Of a stretch of DNA of 64,000 nt, positions 12,138 through 23,220 are shown one piece after another (within the stretch, counting starts at the first letter, position 1; every line of letters starts with the position of its first letter). This stretch comes from Gambelia wislizenii (taxonomy: Eukaryota; Chordata; Lepidosauria; Squamata; Crotaphytidae), in assembly GCA_030847615.1 (NCBI GenBank), contig JAUMIR010000001.1, forward strand, positions 158,445,001-158,509,000, read 5' to 3'. The notes beneath the pieces were generated by a model. It made no database searches. It worked only from the letters and a program-made list of their open reading frames with translations, and was not told the origin of the DNA. The position numbers and the translations under genes are program-made.

Positions 12138-12368
12138 CAGTTGTCCCTTCATATTCGCTGGGGTTTGGTTCCAGGACCCCCCGTGGATACCTAAATCCGT
12201 GACTGCTCAAGTCCCATTATATGCAATGGTATAGCAAAATGGTGTCCCTTACATAAGAAGGCAAAATCAAGGGTTGCTTTTTGGATTATTATTTTTTAAA
12301 GAATATTTTCAAGCTGTGAATACTTAAATCTGTGAATACTTAAATCCATGGATACGGAGGGACAACTG
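12138..12368. mobile_element. Tigger-like MITE (TcMar), TA target site
   Basis: Terminal repeats CAGTTGTCCCTTCATATTC and, reversed, CAGTTGTCCCTCCGTATCC. Both are flanked by TA. The internal GGTTCCAGGACCCCCCGTGGA resembles the start of mammalian Tigger/MER2 elements. 231 bp, no coding capacity. Confidence 0.88.
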
Positions 12369-13354
12369 TACATCTTTTTCCCCAGTACTGAGCATTTTTG
12401 GTTGGAAATTTCTGAGATTTAATCAGATTTCTACATCCTAAACATGGCCTTTGAGATGGAGCCCTGACCTGTTTTCTACATGAAATAGGTTACAGTCAGA
12501 GCATTTTTTGAAATGCCAGTAATGATACCAGAAGGTGATGAAATTTTAGTGCTCATCCTTTGAAAAAGAGGCAGAGTGCATACATTGTATGTAGAATGTG
12601 CCAAGTTCAGTCTTTCCCATCTCCAGTTAAAAGGACCAGGTAGCAAGTGATAGGAAAGATCTTTACCTGAGATCAGGTGCCAGTATAAATAAACAATATG
12701 GGCCTGAAGAGGCAAACTGTCTGAGCTGGTACTGTCCTAAAAACATATATTTGATGTCTCTGAGAAAAGCAATTAAAGCAGAAGTTCTAATTCTAAATGT
12801 AAACATAATGTCATTCCTTACAATGATTTCAGCATTGTGCTGAATTTGAGGCATGTGCCTCCATGTCCTGAGGGAACTGTGGCAAATCTGTTATCCCAGG
12901 GAATGAGCAGCTGTTTGTATGACAGATCACCTATTCATCACCATAGCATTTTTAGACCACCAGACAAGTTGCGGCACAGTTATGGGCTAGGCCAAGTAAA
13001 AAAGAGAAACGTAGGGCTGATCTGGGGCCCTTGCACTTAATTTTGATTCCTGAAGACTCAAATGCTCAAAGTTAAACAGGCCTGTTCAGAAGAATGCCCC
13101 CTTAATTTCAAGGAGGCTTAATTTCCATGCATACATGCTTATGATTGACAACATAATCCTGATCTTTCTAAATGGCTTAACTATGTAAAAAATATCAGAG
13201 AAAGGGAAAAGTATTGTACAGTTGTTGGAGGGTTTTGTTTAATACCTTTGGTCAAGTTTGGACATGTCTAGGCTGCATTATCTGGAATAATTGCAAAGGC
13301 TTGAGAGGAAAACTTCTTAGCATACTACTCTTTTAATGTGAAACATTTTTTTCA

Positions 13355-13535
13355 GAGAGCCAGCATGATGTAGTGGTTTGGATGTTAGAGTAGGACACTG
13401 GGAGACCAGGGTTCAAATCCTCACTCAGCCACAGAAACCTACTAGGTGACCTTGGGCAAATCACACACTTTCAGAGAGGAACGAAGTAGCAAAACCTCTC
13501 TGAACAAATTCTGGCAAGAAAACCCTGTGATAGGT
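13355..13535 (+). repeat. tRNA-derived SINE
   Basis: The A-box region GAGCCAGCATGATGTAGTGG and B box GGTTCAAATCC mark the RNA polymerase III promoter inherited from a tRNA. The body runs to AAGAAAACCC and is then cut by a (GT)n tract. Confidence 0.85.
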
Positions 13536-13538
13536 TCA

Positions 13539-13540
<2 letters not shown>

Positions 13541-13570
<30 letters not shown>
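13541..13570 (+). repeat. (GT)n microsatellite
   Basis: Fifteen perfect GT units, sitting exactly between the tail of a + strand tRNA SINE and the tail of a - strand 5S SINE. Confidence 0.97.
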
Positions 13571-13574
<4 letters not shown>

Positions 13575-13792
13575 GCTTTCAAATTGCCTGTCAACTCATG
13601 GCAACCTCTTGAAATTCATAGGGTTTTCTTAGGCAACCAATAGGTGGTTTTGCCAGTTCCTTCCTCTGAAATCTAGCGTACAGTACCTGGTATTCATTGG
13701 TCTCTCATCCAAGTACTAACTAGGGCTGACCCTGCTTAGCTTCCAAGATCAGATGAAATCTGGTGCCTTTAGAGTATTTAGGTTACCATGTT
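13570..13792 (-). repeat. 5S-rRNA-headed SINE, near full length
   Basis: Read on the - strand: a 5S-like head with GAAGCTAAGCAGGGTCAG and TTAGTACTTGGATGAGAGA, then the CAACC/CCACCTATTGG body, GAAAACCCTATGAATTTC and the tail GTTGACAGGCAATTTGAAAGC. Confidence 0.85.
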
Positions 13793-14110
13793 CACCTTAT
13801 TCTGATAAGTCAGAAATGATTTGAAGGCACACATCAATAACAAGTAGGCGGGGGGGGGGGGTTTCAGAGATAGCAGGAGCTGTGTTTCTCGCACTGTACA
13901 TCCTGAAATGTACCTGTGTAGATTATGCAAGAAAGGGTTTCTTTATTTCATTTTTATAGGCATTTCTCTTTCATTCATTGGATCAACAGCTCAGTGTTGC
14001 TATTATATTATCTGACTAGAAACAGATTGATCCCCTATGTCTTGGGGTAGGCAACTGTGGCCAGATCCAGGAACCACTTTTCTTCCCAAGGACTTTCTGT
14101 GGGACATTTG

Positions 14111-15255
14111 GGGGTCGGTTCCATGGCAACTTTTGTTGTGCAAAGTATCGCATTAGCGCACTTTCAATTTTGCATCACGGAGTTCCCACGGCTAAATTTC
14201 GGATCCTGTTTATTTCCACAATGTAGTTCTGATGTGCTTATAATGTGGATTATATTAATGTGCGAATTTCTACACATCGGAATATTTCAGTTCCCACGAC
14301 GTTGATATTCCGCATATTTTGACAACACTACCTGTCAATCAATGAAGTATGTCATTCGTTCTAGACGTACTTCCTTCGGGAATTCCCGCCACCCATACTC
14401 CCATTGGTCATCCACTTCCCCCCTCTTGGGCTTCTGATTGGGCATCTCGTCATCTATTATGGTCTTTGTTCTCTTCAGTGGTGGCAAGTACATTTTGCAG
14501 CCATGGAGGTTTTAGCTACGCTCATTTCCTGCTTGTATTTGGCTATTAGAGTACTTTCTACAATGGTTTCATTCTCTGAGAAGTGTCGTTCTTACCAAAG
14601 AAGAATCCTTATTAGAAAAATCAAAAGACTCCGTAAAGAACAAAAAACTTTGACAGAGTACTTGGGTATGCGTTCTGTGTTTAAGAAGAATATTATCACC
14701 GCATTCAACGTCCTTAATAAGCTGCCTGGCATGCGGGCTGCGTTATTACACAGTGCATTTCTGCGGCTATTTTTTCGAAGACATCGATATTTCGGTGACA
14801 TAGACGTAGCTGCTCCTGTACTTTCTCTTTCCCCCAAAGATCCAGTAAATCAAGAGTTTCGGCATGACTCCAAGCTATTCCCCTGCCCCCCTTCTTTTTT
14901 CTCTGAACTGACTTCATTAGGAAAACGATAGATGTTTACAGGGATGCTTCAAAGCAGAAAGGAAAGCTGGATCTGTAGGCGGGTTTATGTGGCGTCACTA
15001 TAGAAAACCTCCCACATCCCTAATTTTAAACATCGCGAATTTAAAAATGACAGACAGTTCCCAAATGCGATAATGCACAAACTTGCAGCACCTTTTTAAA
15101 AAAGGCGGAAAATCAGCAGTGTCATTAAGTGTGCCACTTACGGGTGTTTTAGACCCCCTCCTTCCAAAAAGGGTGATGCAGATGCGGAACACGTGGGAAC
15201 TATAAGAATTCTAGGCAAATTCTTTGAGGATTATTTTTGCCATGTAAACGACCCC
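14111..15255 (+). mobile_element. TIR DNA transposon (Harbinger-like?) carrying one intact ORF
   Basis: The ends GGGGTCGGTTCCATGGCAA and, reversed from 15255, GGGGTCGTTTACATGGCAA match at 16 of 19 bases. A second subterminal inverted repeat, AGTTCCCACG, lies about 75 bp inside each end. CpG dinucleotides are abundant compared with the flanks, suggesting a young or slowly decayed copy. No clear target duplication is seen (TTG left, ATA right). The termini resemble those of 29308-30522 (GGTGCCGTTTACACG). Assignment to PIF/Harbinger is inference from the termini. Confidence 0.7.
14503..14931 (+). CDS. unassigned 142-aa ORF inside the 14.1-15.3 kb transposon
   Basis: An open frame from an ATG in near-ideal vertebrate start context (GCAGCCATGG) to TAG at 14929-14931. 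An in-frame ATG at 14404 would add 33 residues but has a poorer context. The N-terminus (MEVLATLISCLYLAIRVLST) is hydrophobic and could be a membrane or amphipathic helix. A strongly basic stretch follows (YQRRILIRKIKRLRKEQK), then a helical segment and FFRRHRYFGDIDV. No catalytic motif is visible. It could be the N-terminal remainder of a transposase in an internally deleted element, or an accessory DNA-binding protein. Function unknown; whether it is expressed cannot be told. Confidence 0.5.
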   Translation: MEVLATLISCLYLAIRVLSTMVSFSEKCRSYQRRILIRKIKRLRKEQKTLTEYLGMRSVFKKNIITAFNVLNKLPGMRAALLHSAFLRLFFRRHRYFGDIDVAAPVLSLSPKDPVNQEFRHDSKLFPCPPSFFSELTSLGKR

Positions 15256-15579
15256 ATAGATTCACAAAAAGGGCTGCTAAAACAGCTGGAGAGAGCTGCA
15301 TGCCATCCCAGAACCAACCTTGCCCACCACTGCTCTGTTATGCTTATTCTATTCAAATAGATATCAACAGCAATGTAAAATAAAATGTGAAGGTGCCCTA
15401 CTGATGGGATCTCACATTTTCTGTTGCACAGGTTTGAAAAACAATAAGGCTTAAAAAGTGAATTTAAGGAGCAGCTGAGGGAAAGTACAGGTTTAAAACA
15501 TTTGAAAAGCAGTGAACTGGAAAACAAATTTTGAATCTAATTCTGCCCTCTGGTGGATATATAATAATTTTTCTATGAC
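15256..15579. other. intergenic, nothing recognised
   Basis: Between two TIR elements; no supported ORF or repeat. Confidence 0.4.
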
Positions 15580-15792
15580 TGCTGACACTGCAGAAATAAT
15601 GCAGTTTGACACCGCTTTGACTATCATGGCTCCATCCTATGGAATCTTGGGATCTGAAGTTTGTTGTGGCACCAGAGCTCTCTGACAGACAATGCTAAGT
15701 ATCACACAAAACTACAAATCCCAGGAATCCATAGCATTGAGCCATGGCAGTGAAAGCGGTGTCAAATAGCATTATCTCTGCAATGTGTCAGC
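15580..15792. mobile_element. palindromic MITE ('GCAGAAATAATGCAG' type)
   Basis: Long inverted repeat: GCTGACACTGCAGAAATAAT at the left pairs with ATTATCTCTGCAATGTGTCAGC at the right, followed inward by GTTTGACACCGCTTT and AAAGCGGTGTCAAAT. A close relative is at 45689. A hAT-type origin is likely but unproven. Confidence 0.85.
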
Positions 15793-16400
15793 AACCTACG
15801 TTACAATTCAGTATGATGTGCTTCAGTTTTATTGCTGCTAGGAATGGAAAAAATATTCTCATTATTTGTTTCCCAGCTGAAAAAATGGGTTTCCTCATCC
15901 TCAGGAAAGTCAGTTGGGAACAATAACAACACAATTGAACAGTATTCACATACCACAGGTGTTTCAGAAAATTATTCTGCAGAGAAAATACAGAGGGAGT
16001 ATGTGTGAAAATTGTGGAGAGGGTCCTGCCAAAAAACAATACACGCGTTTTTGAAGGAAAATCATGATTTTGCACAAAAATTAATTTGCACTTTAAATGA
16101 TGCTTTTAATTTGCAAGAAAATACAGAATTTTCACAGAAAAAACTGTTTCCAGACACACACACACATTGTTTGTGAAAAATTTGGAGTTTTACTTTAAAA
16201 AGATATGTTTTGCACACACACAAACACGTGTTTATAGAAACTATTTTATTTGTGTCAAAATTTTATTCTTTATGGGAAAAAAACCCAAACATTTTTTCAT
16301 GAACAAGGACACTTACCAGAAATGCAAAATAAGTGAGTTTTGCAGAAAGACATGGGTGTTTTTTTTTAACCACCACCACCCCAGGTATGTTTCTAGGATC
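15793..16400. other. AT-rich stretch with short A/T-run repeats
   Basis: Contains recurrent segments such as TTTGCACA and GTTTTTGAAGG between 16000 and 16300 and a short (CA)n near 16156. No gene seen. Similar TTTTTTGCACAAAA wording recurs at 17330-17360. Confidence 0.4.
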
Positions 16401-16815
16401 AGTAATAATAATAATAATAATAATAATAATATTTATTTATACCCCGCCCCTCTGTTAAAACAATCGGGGCGGCTTACAAAATTTAAAATACAATACAAAT
16501 AAAATCCCTAAACACCCCCACTCCCACCCTCCCCCATAAAAAAACATTAAACAAATATAAATTGAAACAACTAATCTAAAATCACATTTAAAACTATAAA
16601 TACAATAAAATATAATAAATGGCCAGCAGCCTAGAAGAGGCCAGGATCCCCTGAGGCCGGGATCTAATTAGGAAAGGCCTGCCGAAAGAGATCCGTCTTT
16701 AGTGCTTTTTTAAAGCCACTCAGGCTTGTTATCTGACGGATCTCATTCGGCAGGTCATTCTACAATTTGGGGGCGATTACCGAAAAGGCCCTCTGGGAGG
16801 TAGCCAGAATCCTAT
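16401..16815 (-). mobile_element. L2 LINE 3' end with (AAT)n tail
   Basis: On the - strand, AFSVIAPKL*NDLPNEIRQ and then FKKALKTDLFRQAF are the characteristic C-terminal residues of the L2 ORF, with one stop inside. After that come an AT-rich UTR, AAGCCGCCCCGATTG and GGGGCGGGGTATAAATAAAT, and an (ATT)n terminus at 16401-16430. Confidence 0.88.
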
Positions 16816-17389
16816 TGAGTTAAAGAGCTATGCAATGAATTCCAGCCAATCCTTCCCCCAATTCCTCATTTACCAGGCAGCAGCACTGCAATCAAGGGAG
16901 ATCTGTTCCCCTGTTGCTTGGCTAGTATCTGACTGCCATTCCCACCCCCTCCCATGAGTCACCTCCATTGTGACAGGTTCCTGTTGCAATTTCCCCTCAT
17001 TCTGGAGATTGCTTCACACAAGGGGGGCAGGTTTGGAAACATCAGATAGCTGTTTCCAGAGGGATGGGTGAGCAGACCCCCATCAATCACAGTGACTGCT
17101 TCCTGGTAAGTGGGGACTGGGGGACTTTCACTACATAGCCCCTAAACTAGGAGCTACATTGGGATTGTGAATACCACAGAGTTACAAATGCGTAAATCTG
17201 GTTACATATTTGTAACTCCCCAAAAAGATTCCAGCCAGTGTTTTTTTTAAATAATAATAATATAATAATAATTATTATTATTTTGCATAAATATGGTTGG
17301 GTTTTCTGCAAAAAACATATTTATGTGTGAACATTTTTTTTTTTTGCACAAAACCCATAATTTTCTTGTGAAAAACCATTGGCCTGAAT

Positions 17390-17516
17390 TCTGTTGCTAG
17401 TCTTACCTAAACTAAGTCCATTGAATCAATGGGATTTACCTATGTATTGATTTACCATTCAAACATTCATTGAATGGATCTACTCAAATTGGGACTAACA
17501 AATAGGATTCCAGCCA
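17390..17516. mobile_element. compact palindromic MITE, copy 1 (about 130 bp)
   Basis: The left arm GGCCTGAATTCTGTTGCTAG pairs with the right arm GACTAACAAATAGGATTCCAGCC. The inner arms carry CATTGAATCAATGG and CATTCATTGAATGG. Same family as 46653, 46859, 60607 and 61823, with a half copy at 60203. Confidence 0.8.
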
Positions 17517-18089
17517 TGGTTGTTGTTGTTGTTTAATAGAAACCCCCCACAATTTTCATGCAAAACCCCCACGTGTATTGTTCAGAATAGTTTCCTCAAA
17601 TACTTCAGGATGTGCAAATCCCAGGCAAGGACTGTGCAGATATATTCATTTTCACTGACAGTGGGGAGAAAAGTACTGGAATTAGTCATCCTCTCCTGGG
17701 AGGGCATGCCTCATGCTAACATGAATGTAGCTTCCCTCACAAGCTACATAATATGGTGCCAAGGAATCCTGGAACCAGTAGGTGGCAGTCTGGAGCTTGC
17801 TGTGAAATATTAGTTGTCAAAACACAGGACAATAGCTAAACTTTATGTGTGTTTATTGAGACCTATTTCTCATTGAATGCTGTGGGGCTGCTTCCTAAAT
17901 AAATGTGAATAGGTTTGTGGCTTTAGTTTACATTATGTGGAATATGATGGTAGAAGGATTCTAGTGATCTTGCAATTATCTGTTCTTGTCTTAATATAAG
18001 TGCTCAGTGTCCCACTTCAAAGAGTTGGGAATGCCTGCTCAAACTAGAATCATTTGAGGGAGTCCCACAAGCCAGCATTCAGGCAAATA
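17517..18089. other. intergenic, nothing recognised
   Basis: No repeat family or exon could be supported. A short T/A-rich (TTG)n run lies at its start. Confidence 0.4.
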
Positions 18090-18308
18090 CAGGTCAACCC
18101 CTTTATCCACACATTCGGTATTCACAGTTTCACTTATCCACATCTGGAAAAAAAGTTGTCTCTAGGCATTTCTAGGTCCTCCAATGTGTTTCTGTAGTCA
18201 ACTTCTGGTGTCCATCTCATAGAAATTAATGGGGTTCCCTATTATCCACAGTTTCAGGTAACCACAGGAGTCTTGGAACGTATCCCCGTGAATACAGGGG
18301 CCGACCCA
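18090..18308. mobile_element. Tigger/mariner-like MITE, copy 2
   Basis: Starts CAGGTCAACCCCTTTATCCAC after TA (18088-18089) and ends GAATACAGGGGCCGACC before TA (18309-18310). Interior TTTCACTTATCCAC and TCTAGGTCCTCCAATG match 18920 and 6099. Confidence 0.8.
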
Positions 18309-18919
18309 TAGATGGCATACAATTTGAGCTCATGTCATTCAGCATTCATTCATTCATTTACACATACATGCTTTTCTTCCATTACTGGGACCCAGGGTGG
18401 CCCATAACATGATTGTAAAAACCAGATTCAACTAACAACACAATAACTTGTAAGATCAAAATACAATTTCACACCCTATTATATTAAAATAATAACAGAA
18501 GTAAAAAAAATTCAAACCATTCAAAAGCACATGGTTGTGGTGGAGAAAAAGAAAAACAAGAGCACGTCCCACTGAAAGCCGCTTCCTCAGGTACAGGCAG
18601 CTGCCAAAAGCCTGCCTTGATAGAAGGTCTTTGCCTGCCAGTGGAAGGACAACAAGAAGGGAGCTAATCTAGCCTTCCTCAAAAAGTTCCACAACCCGGG
18701 GGTCATCACTGAGGACATCCTATCTTACGTTCTCACCCAAAGTTCCTACAAGGGTGGAAGAACCAAGAAAAAGAACTCCCTGAAGATTTTGAAACCTATA
18801 TGGACAGAGATGGTCCTTCAAACCACTTAGACCCAAATCACATAAGAATGTAACCAATACTTTGAGTTATCCCCCAAAATGGAATGGCAGCCAGTGAAGC
18901 TTTCATAAAAAGGAATGTA

Positions 18920-19142
18920 CAGGCCAATCCCGTATCCACGGATTCGATATCCACAGTTTCACTTATCCATGTATGAAAAAATATGCTCTCTCTAGGCAAT
19001 TCTAGGTCCTCCAATGCAATTCTATGGTCAACTTCAGGTATTCATCTCATTGAAAATAACAGGGTTCCCTATTATCCACGGTTTCAGATATCCGGGAGGG
19101 GTGTCTTGGAACATATCCCCTGCAGATACAGGTGTCGACCTG
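18920..19142. mobile_element. Tigger/mariner-like MITE, copy 3, inside L2
   Basis: CAGGCCAATCCCGTATCCACGG after TA (18918-18919); right end GATACAGGTGTCGACCTG before TA (19143-19144). It is nested in the L2 copy, so it is younger than L2. Confidence 0.87.
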
Positions 19143-19865
19143 TATATATTCCCTGTAACTATATTCAGTCAACAGTTCAGTTTCACCATTTTGAATTTGT
19201 TGGAGTTTCTGAACACTTCCCAAAAGTAGTACCATGTTGAACACATTACAGTAATCCAAATGGGATCTGACTGAGGCATGCATGACCATGGCAACATCAA
19301 ATATATTTCAGGAATTGGGTGCAGCTGGCAGACTAACTTTAACAACGCTAATGCACTCTTGACCACTGCCAAAACATGCACATCCAGACTGAGGGCTGAA
19401 TCCAGGACTATACTTAAGTTGTGACTTTTTCAGGAGAAGTGTAACCGCATCCAGGACAAGCTGAATTTCCATTTCTTTTATCTGCCTTTTGATTGCCCAT
19501 GGACATCACTGTCTTGTCTGTACTAAGCTTCAATATGTACACCTTCATCCAGTCAGTTACTGGCATCGAATCATGATTTATTTGTCTGTAATTAGGATAG
19601 GTTCCATAAATTTAGATGGAAAGGATAACTGTTTGTCCACTCAGTATAGGCTCATTGAGAGGCACCTGGCACAGCCTGGGGACAAACTACCCCAGGAGTA
19701 GCCAAAAAGCAGAACTGCACAGCAGAAAGGGCACACAGACAAAGGCTTCAGCTAGCAGCCATTTCACTGCTCTGACCGACTTTCACACACAAAATGACTA
19801 AAAGCCAGCAAGGTTCATCCAAAGGTATCTGGAGGTCATTTATCTTCAGTTGCAGAATAAAAACT

Positions 19866-21095
19866 GTCTCTCTCTCTCTCTCTCTGGCTTTTCTTCACAA
19901 ACGAAGATTCAGGAAGGACTCATCCCGTGCTTTCTGCAAGCACACTGATGACTAAAAAGGCCAATCCAAGATAAACAAGTCTGGTTGCAAAAAGCATATA
20001 GCAGAAGATCTCCTTGGGTGATGTTTTTGGGTGTGATTCTTTCTGCGTTGTCATTTCTCTTCAAGACTTGTTCAGCATGAGTTCTCAAATAAGGCTGCAG
20101 CATTGTGGATAGTGCGTCTCCATGCCTCCTGATGTGAGGCCAGGGCGGTGATCAATTTGGCCGAGCCTGAGATGTTGTTTCAGGGAGTCTTTGTATCGCT
20201 TTTTTGGAGTGCCCCTCTTACGCTGACCCGTGGCGAGTTCACCGTAGAGTAGTATTTTTGGGAGGCGATGGTCCTCCATCCTAGAAACGTGCCCTGCCCA
20301 GCGCAGCTGCGTTCTCAATATCATGGCCTCAATACTGGCGATCCCTGCTTGCTCAAGGACAGCAACATTCGTCACATAGTCAGTCCAGTGTATATTAAGG
20401 ATTGTGCGTAGAAAGCGCTGGTGGAAGCGCTCGAGGAGTCGTAGGTGGTGGCAATAGGTGACCCATGTTTCAGATCCATAAAGGAGGATAGACAGTACAA
20501 TGGCTCTATACACACTGATTTTTGTGCTTCGCCTCAGGTGTGTATTGCTCCAGACTCTTTTGTGAAGTCTTCCAAATGCACTATATGCCTTTGCTAATCT
20601 GTGATCGATCTCTTTGTCAATCTTGGCATCTGAGAAGATTGATGCTTCCCAGGTAGGTGAACTGCTGAACGGACTTGAGCACAGATTTGCCGATGGCAAT
20701 GTGGGGATGATGGTGTTCGTCCTGTGGTGCAGGCTGGTAAAGAACTTCTGTTTTCTTCAGGTTGACTTCCAGCCCAAACAGCTCTGCAGCTGTTGCAAAG
20801 CAGGATGTTAGGCGCTGCAGAGCTGCTTCTGTGTGGGCAACAAGAGCAGCAGCATCGTCGAAGAGCAGCTCACGGACTAGATAGTTTAGAGTCTTAGTGT
20901 GAGCCCTCAGACGGCTTAAGTTAAACAAGCTACCATCAGTACGGTAACGTATATAGATGCCATCGTCTTCTTCAAGCTCTGCCATAGCCCTTTGGAGCAT
21001 CATGCTAAAGAAGATTGTAAATAAAGTTGGTGCAAGAACACAACCTTGCTTCACTCCATTAGTTATTAGAAAGGGCTGTGTATACACAGCAAACA
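19866..21095 (-). mobile_element. RTE-like non-LTR retrotransposon, 5'-truncated
   Basis: Two overlapping - strand frames. 21096-20617 holds RT motifs (NGVKQGCVLAPTLFTIFFSM, then LLFDDAAALVAHTE). 20699-20085 holds the region after RT: VYRAIVLSILLYGSETW and LRWAGHVSRMEDHRLPKILL. The 3' end is a tail with GAATCTTCGTTTGTGAAGAAAAGCC and a (GA)n run. The RT box reads F-DD, with the usual Ala apparently displaced. Clade is uncertain; the C-terminal wording is closest to RTE-type elements that I know. Inserted into L2. Confidence 0.85.
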
Positions 21096-21859
21096 CTCAT
21101 AAACAAACTCAACAGCAATACCTCCTACATCCACCAACACTCCTTATGATACCAACACACACATAATGCATCTTCTGGTTCAGCAATATAGGAGTGTCTG
21201 CCAGTCAGCCCTCTGCCTAGCCACAGCTGTAATCAAACCCACTTCAGCTGTGCTAGTCTGTGGGCTGTTGTTCCAACATTTTTCCTTTTGCCCTTAAAGC
21301 AATATTACCCTGACAGAGTTTGGTGTCATCAGCATACTGATGGCACTGGACCCCAAAGCTTGGGACAATCTTTCCATGTTTTCGTATATTTCATATAGGG
21401 TTGAGGAGAGCACCCCAAAGGACAACACAGGCCAGGAGGTCAAGCAGGAATCCCCTTCTGAACCTGCTCCCCACCCTCCAGAAATGGCTGGAGCCAATGT
21501 AAAACAATGCCTCTCCAAGCCTGAGCACAGTATGGCAGCCTAGAAGGAAGCCACCATGAAGTCCAGCGTGAAAGCCACCATGAAGTTCAGCAAAACCAAC
21601 AGGGACACACTTCCCTCGCCCAGTTCCTTGGATAGATCATTCACCAAGGCAACCAAAGCTGTCTCTGTCCCATAATCAGGCCGATGCCAGACTGAAATGC
21701 ATCTAGATAATCCATCTCATTCAGGTAACTCTGGAGCTGAGAAGCCATCCCATAATCCAACACCTTTTTATACTACAGCAGGGGTGCTTTTTTTTTTAAA
21801 GAACCATACATAAAAATTGGAGACAAGATATAATTTTGTGGTGTAATACAAGAAAAGTC

Positions 21860-22172
21860 CCGAGGATTTTATAAGCACTAACTCTCACATGTGAGAGATA
21901 ACAAAAGAAGTTGCAGATGGAGTTAAATTGTACTGTCCTTTGTCTCAGCACACCACACATCACCTGAAAAACACAAGAAACACCTGAGACTATAACACCA
22001 CCACTTTTCTTTCTTTCTTTTTAAACATCTTTTGCCTGATGAAGAAGCCAGTAGAGCTTTAAAAGCTTGCATTATGTGTTTTGTAGTTTGATTGGCCAAT
22101 AAAGGTATCACTTTCTTGTGGATTATGGATTTTGTTTTGCTACATGGCCAACACGGCTACCCCGAATGTGTT
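21860..22172 (+). mobile_element. Penelope-like element, 3' part
   Basis: TGCCTGATGAAGAAGCCAGT, AGCTTTAAAAGCTTGCA and GCTACATGGCCAACACGGCT form the 3' end I associate with reptile Penelope-like elements. No coding part seen. Confidence 0.55.
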
Positions 22173-22193
22173 TCATGAATGTGTTTCATGTAA

Positions 22194-22478
22194 GGGAGCC
22201 CTGGTGGCGCAGTGGTTAAATGCCAGTACTGCAAGCCACCACGTCACAAGTTCGATTCCAGCAGGCTCCAAGGTTCACTCAGCCTTCCATCCTTTCGTAG
22301 GTCGGTAAAATGAGCACCCAGCTTGTGGGGGGCAATTAGCTAACACACATTGGAAACTGTTTAATGCAGTGTAGATGTGTAAATAGCTATTGCTTAAAAA
22401 CAATTTGTAAGCCGCTCTGATAGCCTTGTGGCTGAAGAGCGGGGTATAAATAAATAAAATAAATAAATAAATAAATAA
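22194..22478 (+). repeat. Sauria SINE, full length
   Basis: The tRNA-like head (GGGAGCCCTGGTGGCGCAGT, B box AGTTCGATTCC) is followed by the body and by the Bov-B-like tail AAGCCGCTCTGATAGCC and GAGCGGGGTATAAATAAATA with (AAAT)n. Such SINEs are typical of squamates and are moved by Bov-B LINEs. It lies 20 bp past the Penelope-like end. Confidence 0.93.
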
Positions 22479-23220
22479 GTGACTAGTCTGGGATAATTAA
22501 TTTCAATTAAGATTTTGGAAAAGGTAGATCTTTATGAATTTGATATGCAAAATCATGCTGCTCAATAAATGTATAGAGCAAAGATACCTTATTCTGAGAT
22601 ACACCCATCCAAGCAGCTTCAGAGTGGTTAAAGCACTGTGACAAGAATTCATGTAGCTTAGTACTTTGTGTGTATCTTAGAAACGCTGGATCTGTGGACA
22701 TTTCTCTCCATAGGCTAATATCATGGCTTGCTTTTATCCTACCCAGTAATTTTAGTGTGGTTTTAACTTTTTTTTTAATTTGGCAGCAGCTAAAAGATGG
22801 ATTAGGTTTGTTCTGAGGTATTTTTAAAAGCTGTTGAAGAGCACATGGAATTTGCCAACATATTACTTACAACCTTAGAATTGTCAGCCTTTTTTTGGAA
22901 AAGGGTATGGCTGTTGAAATGTGGCACAACAAATGTAGTCCTCTATGAGTCGTGACGATTTCCAAGAGGAATGGAAGATTGATAAGTAGCTCAGGTTCTT
23001 TATATTGCTAGGGGATATTTAGACAATATCAAAAGGTAAATTGATGTGCTTAATGTAAGTGGCTGATTTTCTCTAGCTGTTCTACATGGATTAGGTTGTT
23101 CAGCTTTCTGTTTGCATTTGCACTCCCCCCTTCTGTTTTGTAGTTCTTTTCAAACATTCTGTATTGCTGTAATTGCGTGGGGTTGCTGACAGTAATAATG
23201 TTAACATTCAAAGAGCCCTA

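Larger units (their letters stand above)
18338..21780 (-). mobile_element. long L2 LINE copy, split by later insertions
   Basis: Order on the - strand: an RT block with CHQYADDTKL (about 21350-21305) behind a frameshifted LSSTLYEIYENM; then the C-terminal RSHLDYCN...VQKLQQIQN (19289-19169); the HWLPFHFG-like segment near 18880; the worn AFSVVAPRLWN equivalent near 18680; and a 3' end (GGGTCCCAGTAATGG, (AATG)n) at 18340. This is L2 order. The copy is interrupted by another LINE (19866-21095) and a MITE (18920-19142). Limits are approximate. Confidence 0.75.

Noticed and set aside
13355..13535. A tRNA gene
   Set aside because: A and B boxes are present but no cloverleaf with an anticodon arm can be formed, and the sequence continues into SINE body. 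The same applies to the other tRNA-headed copies.
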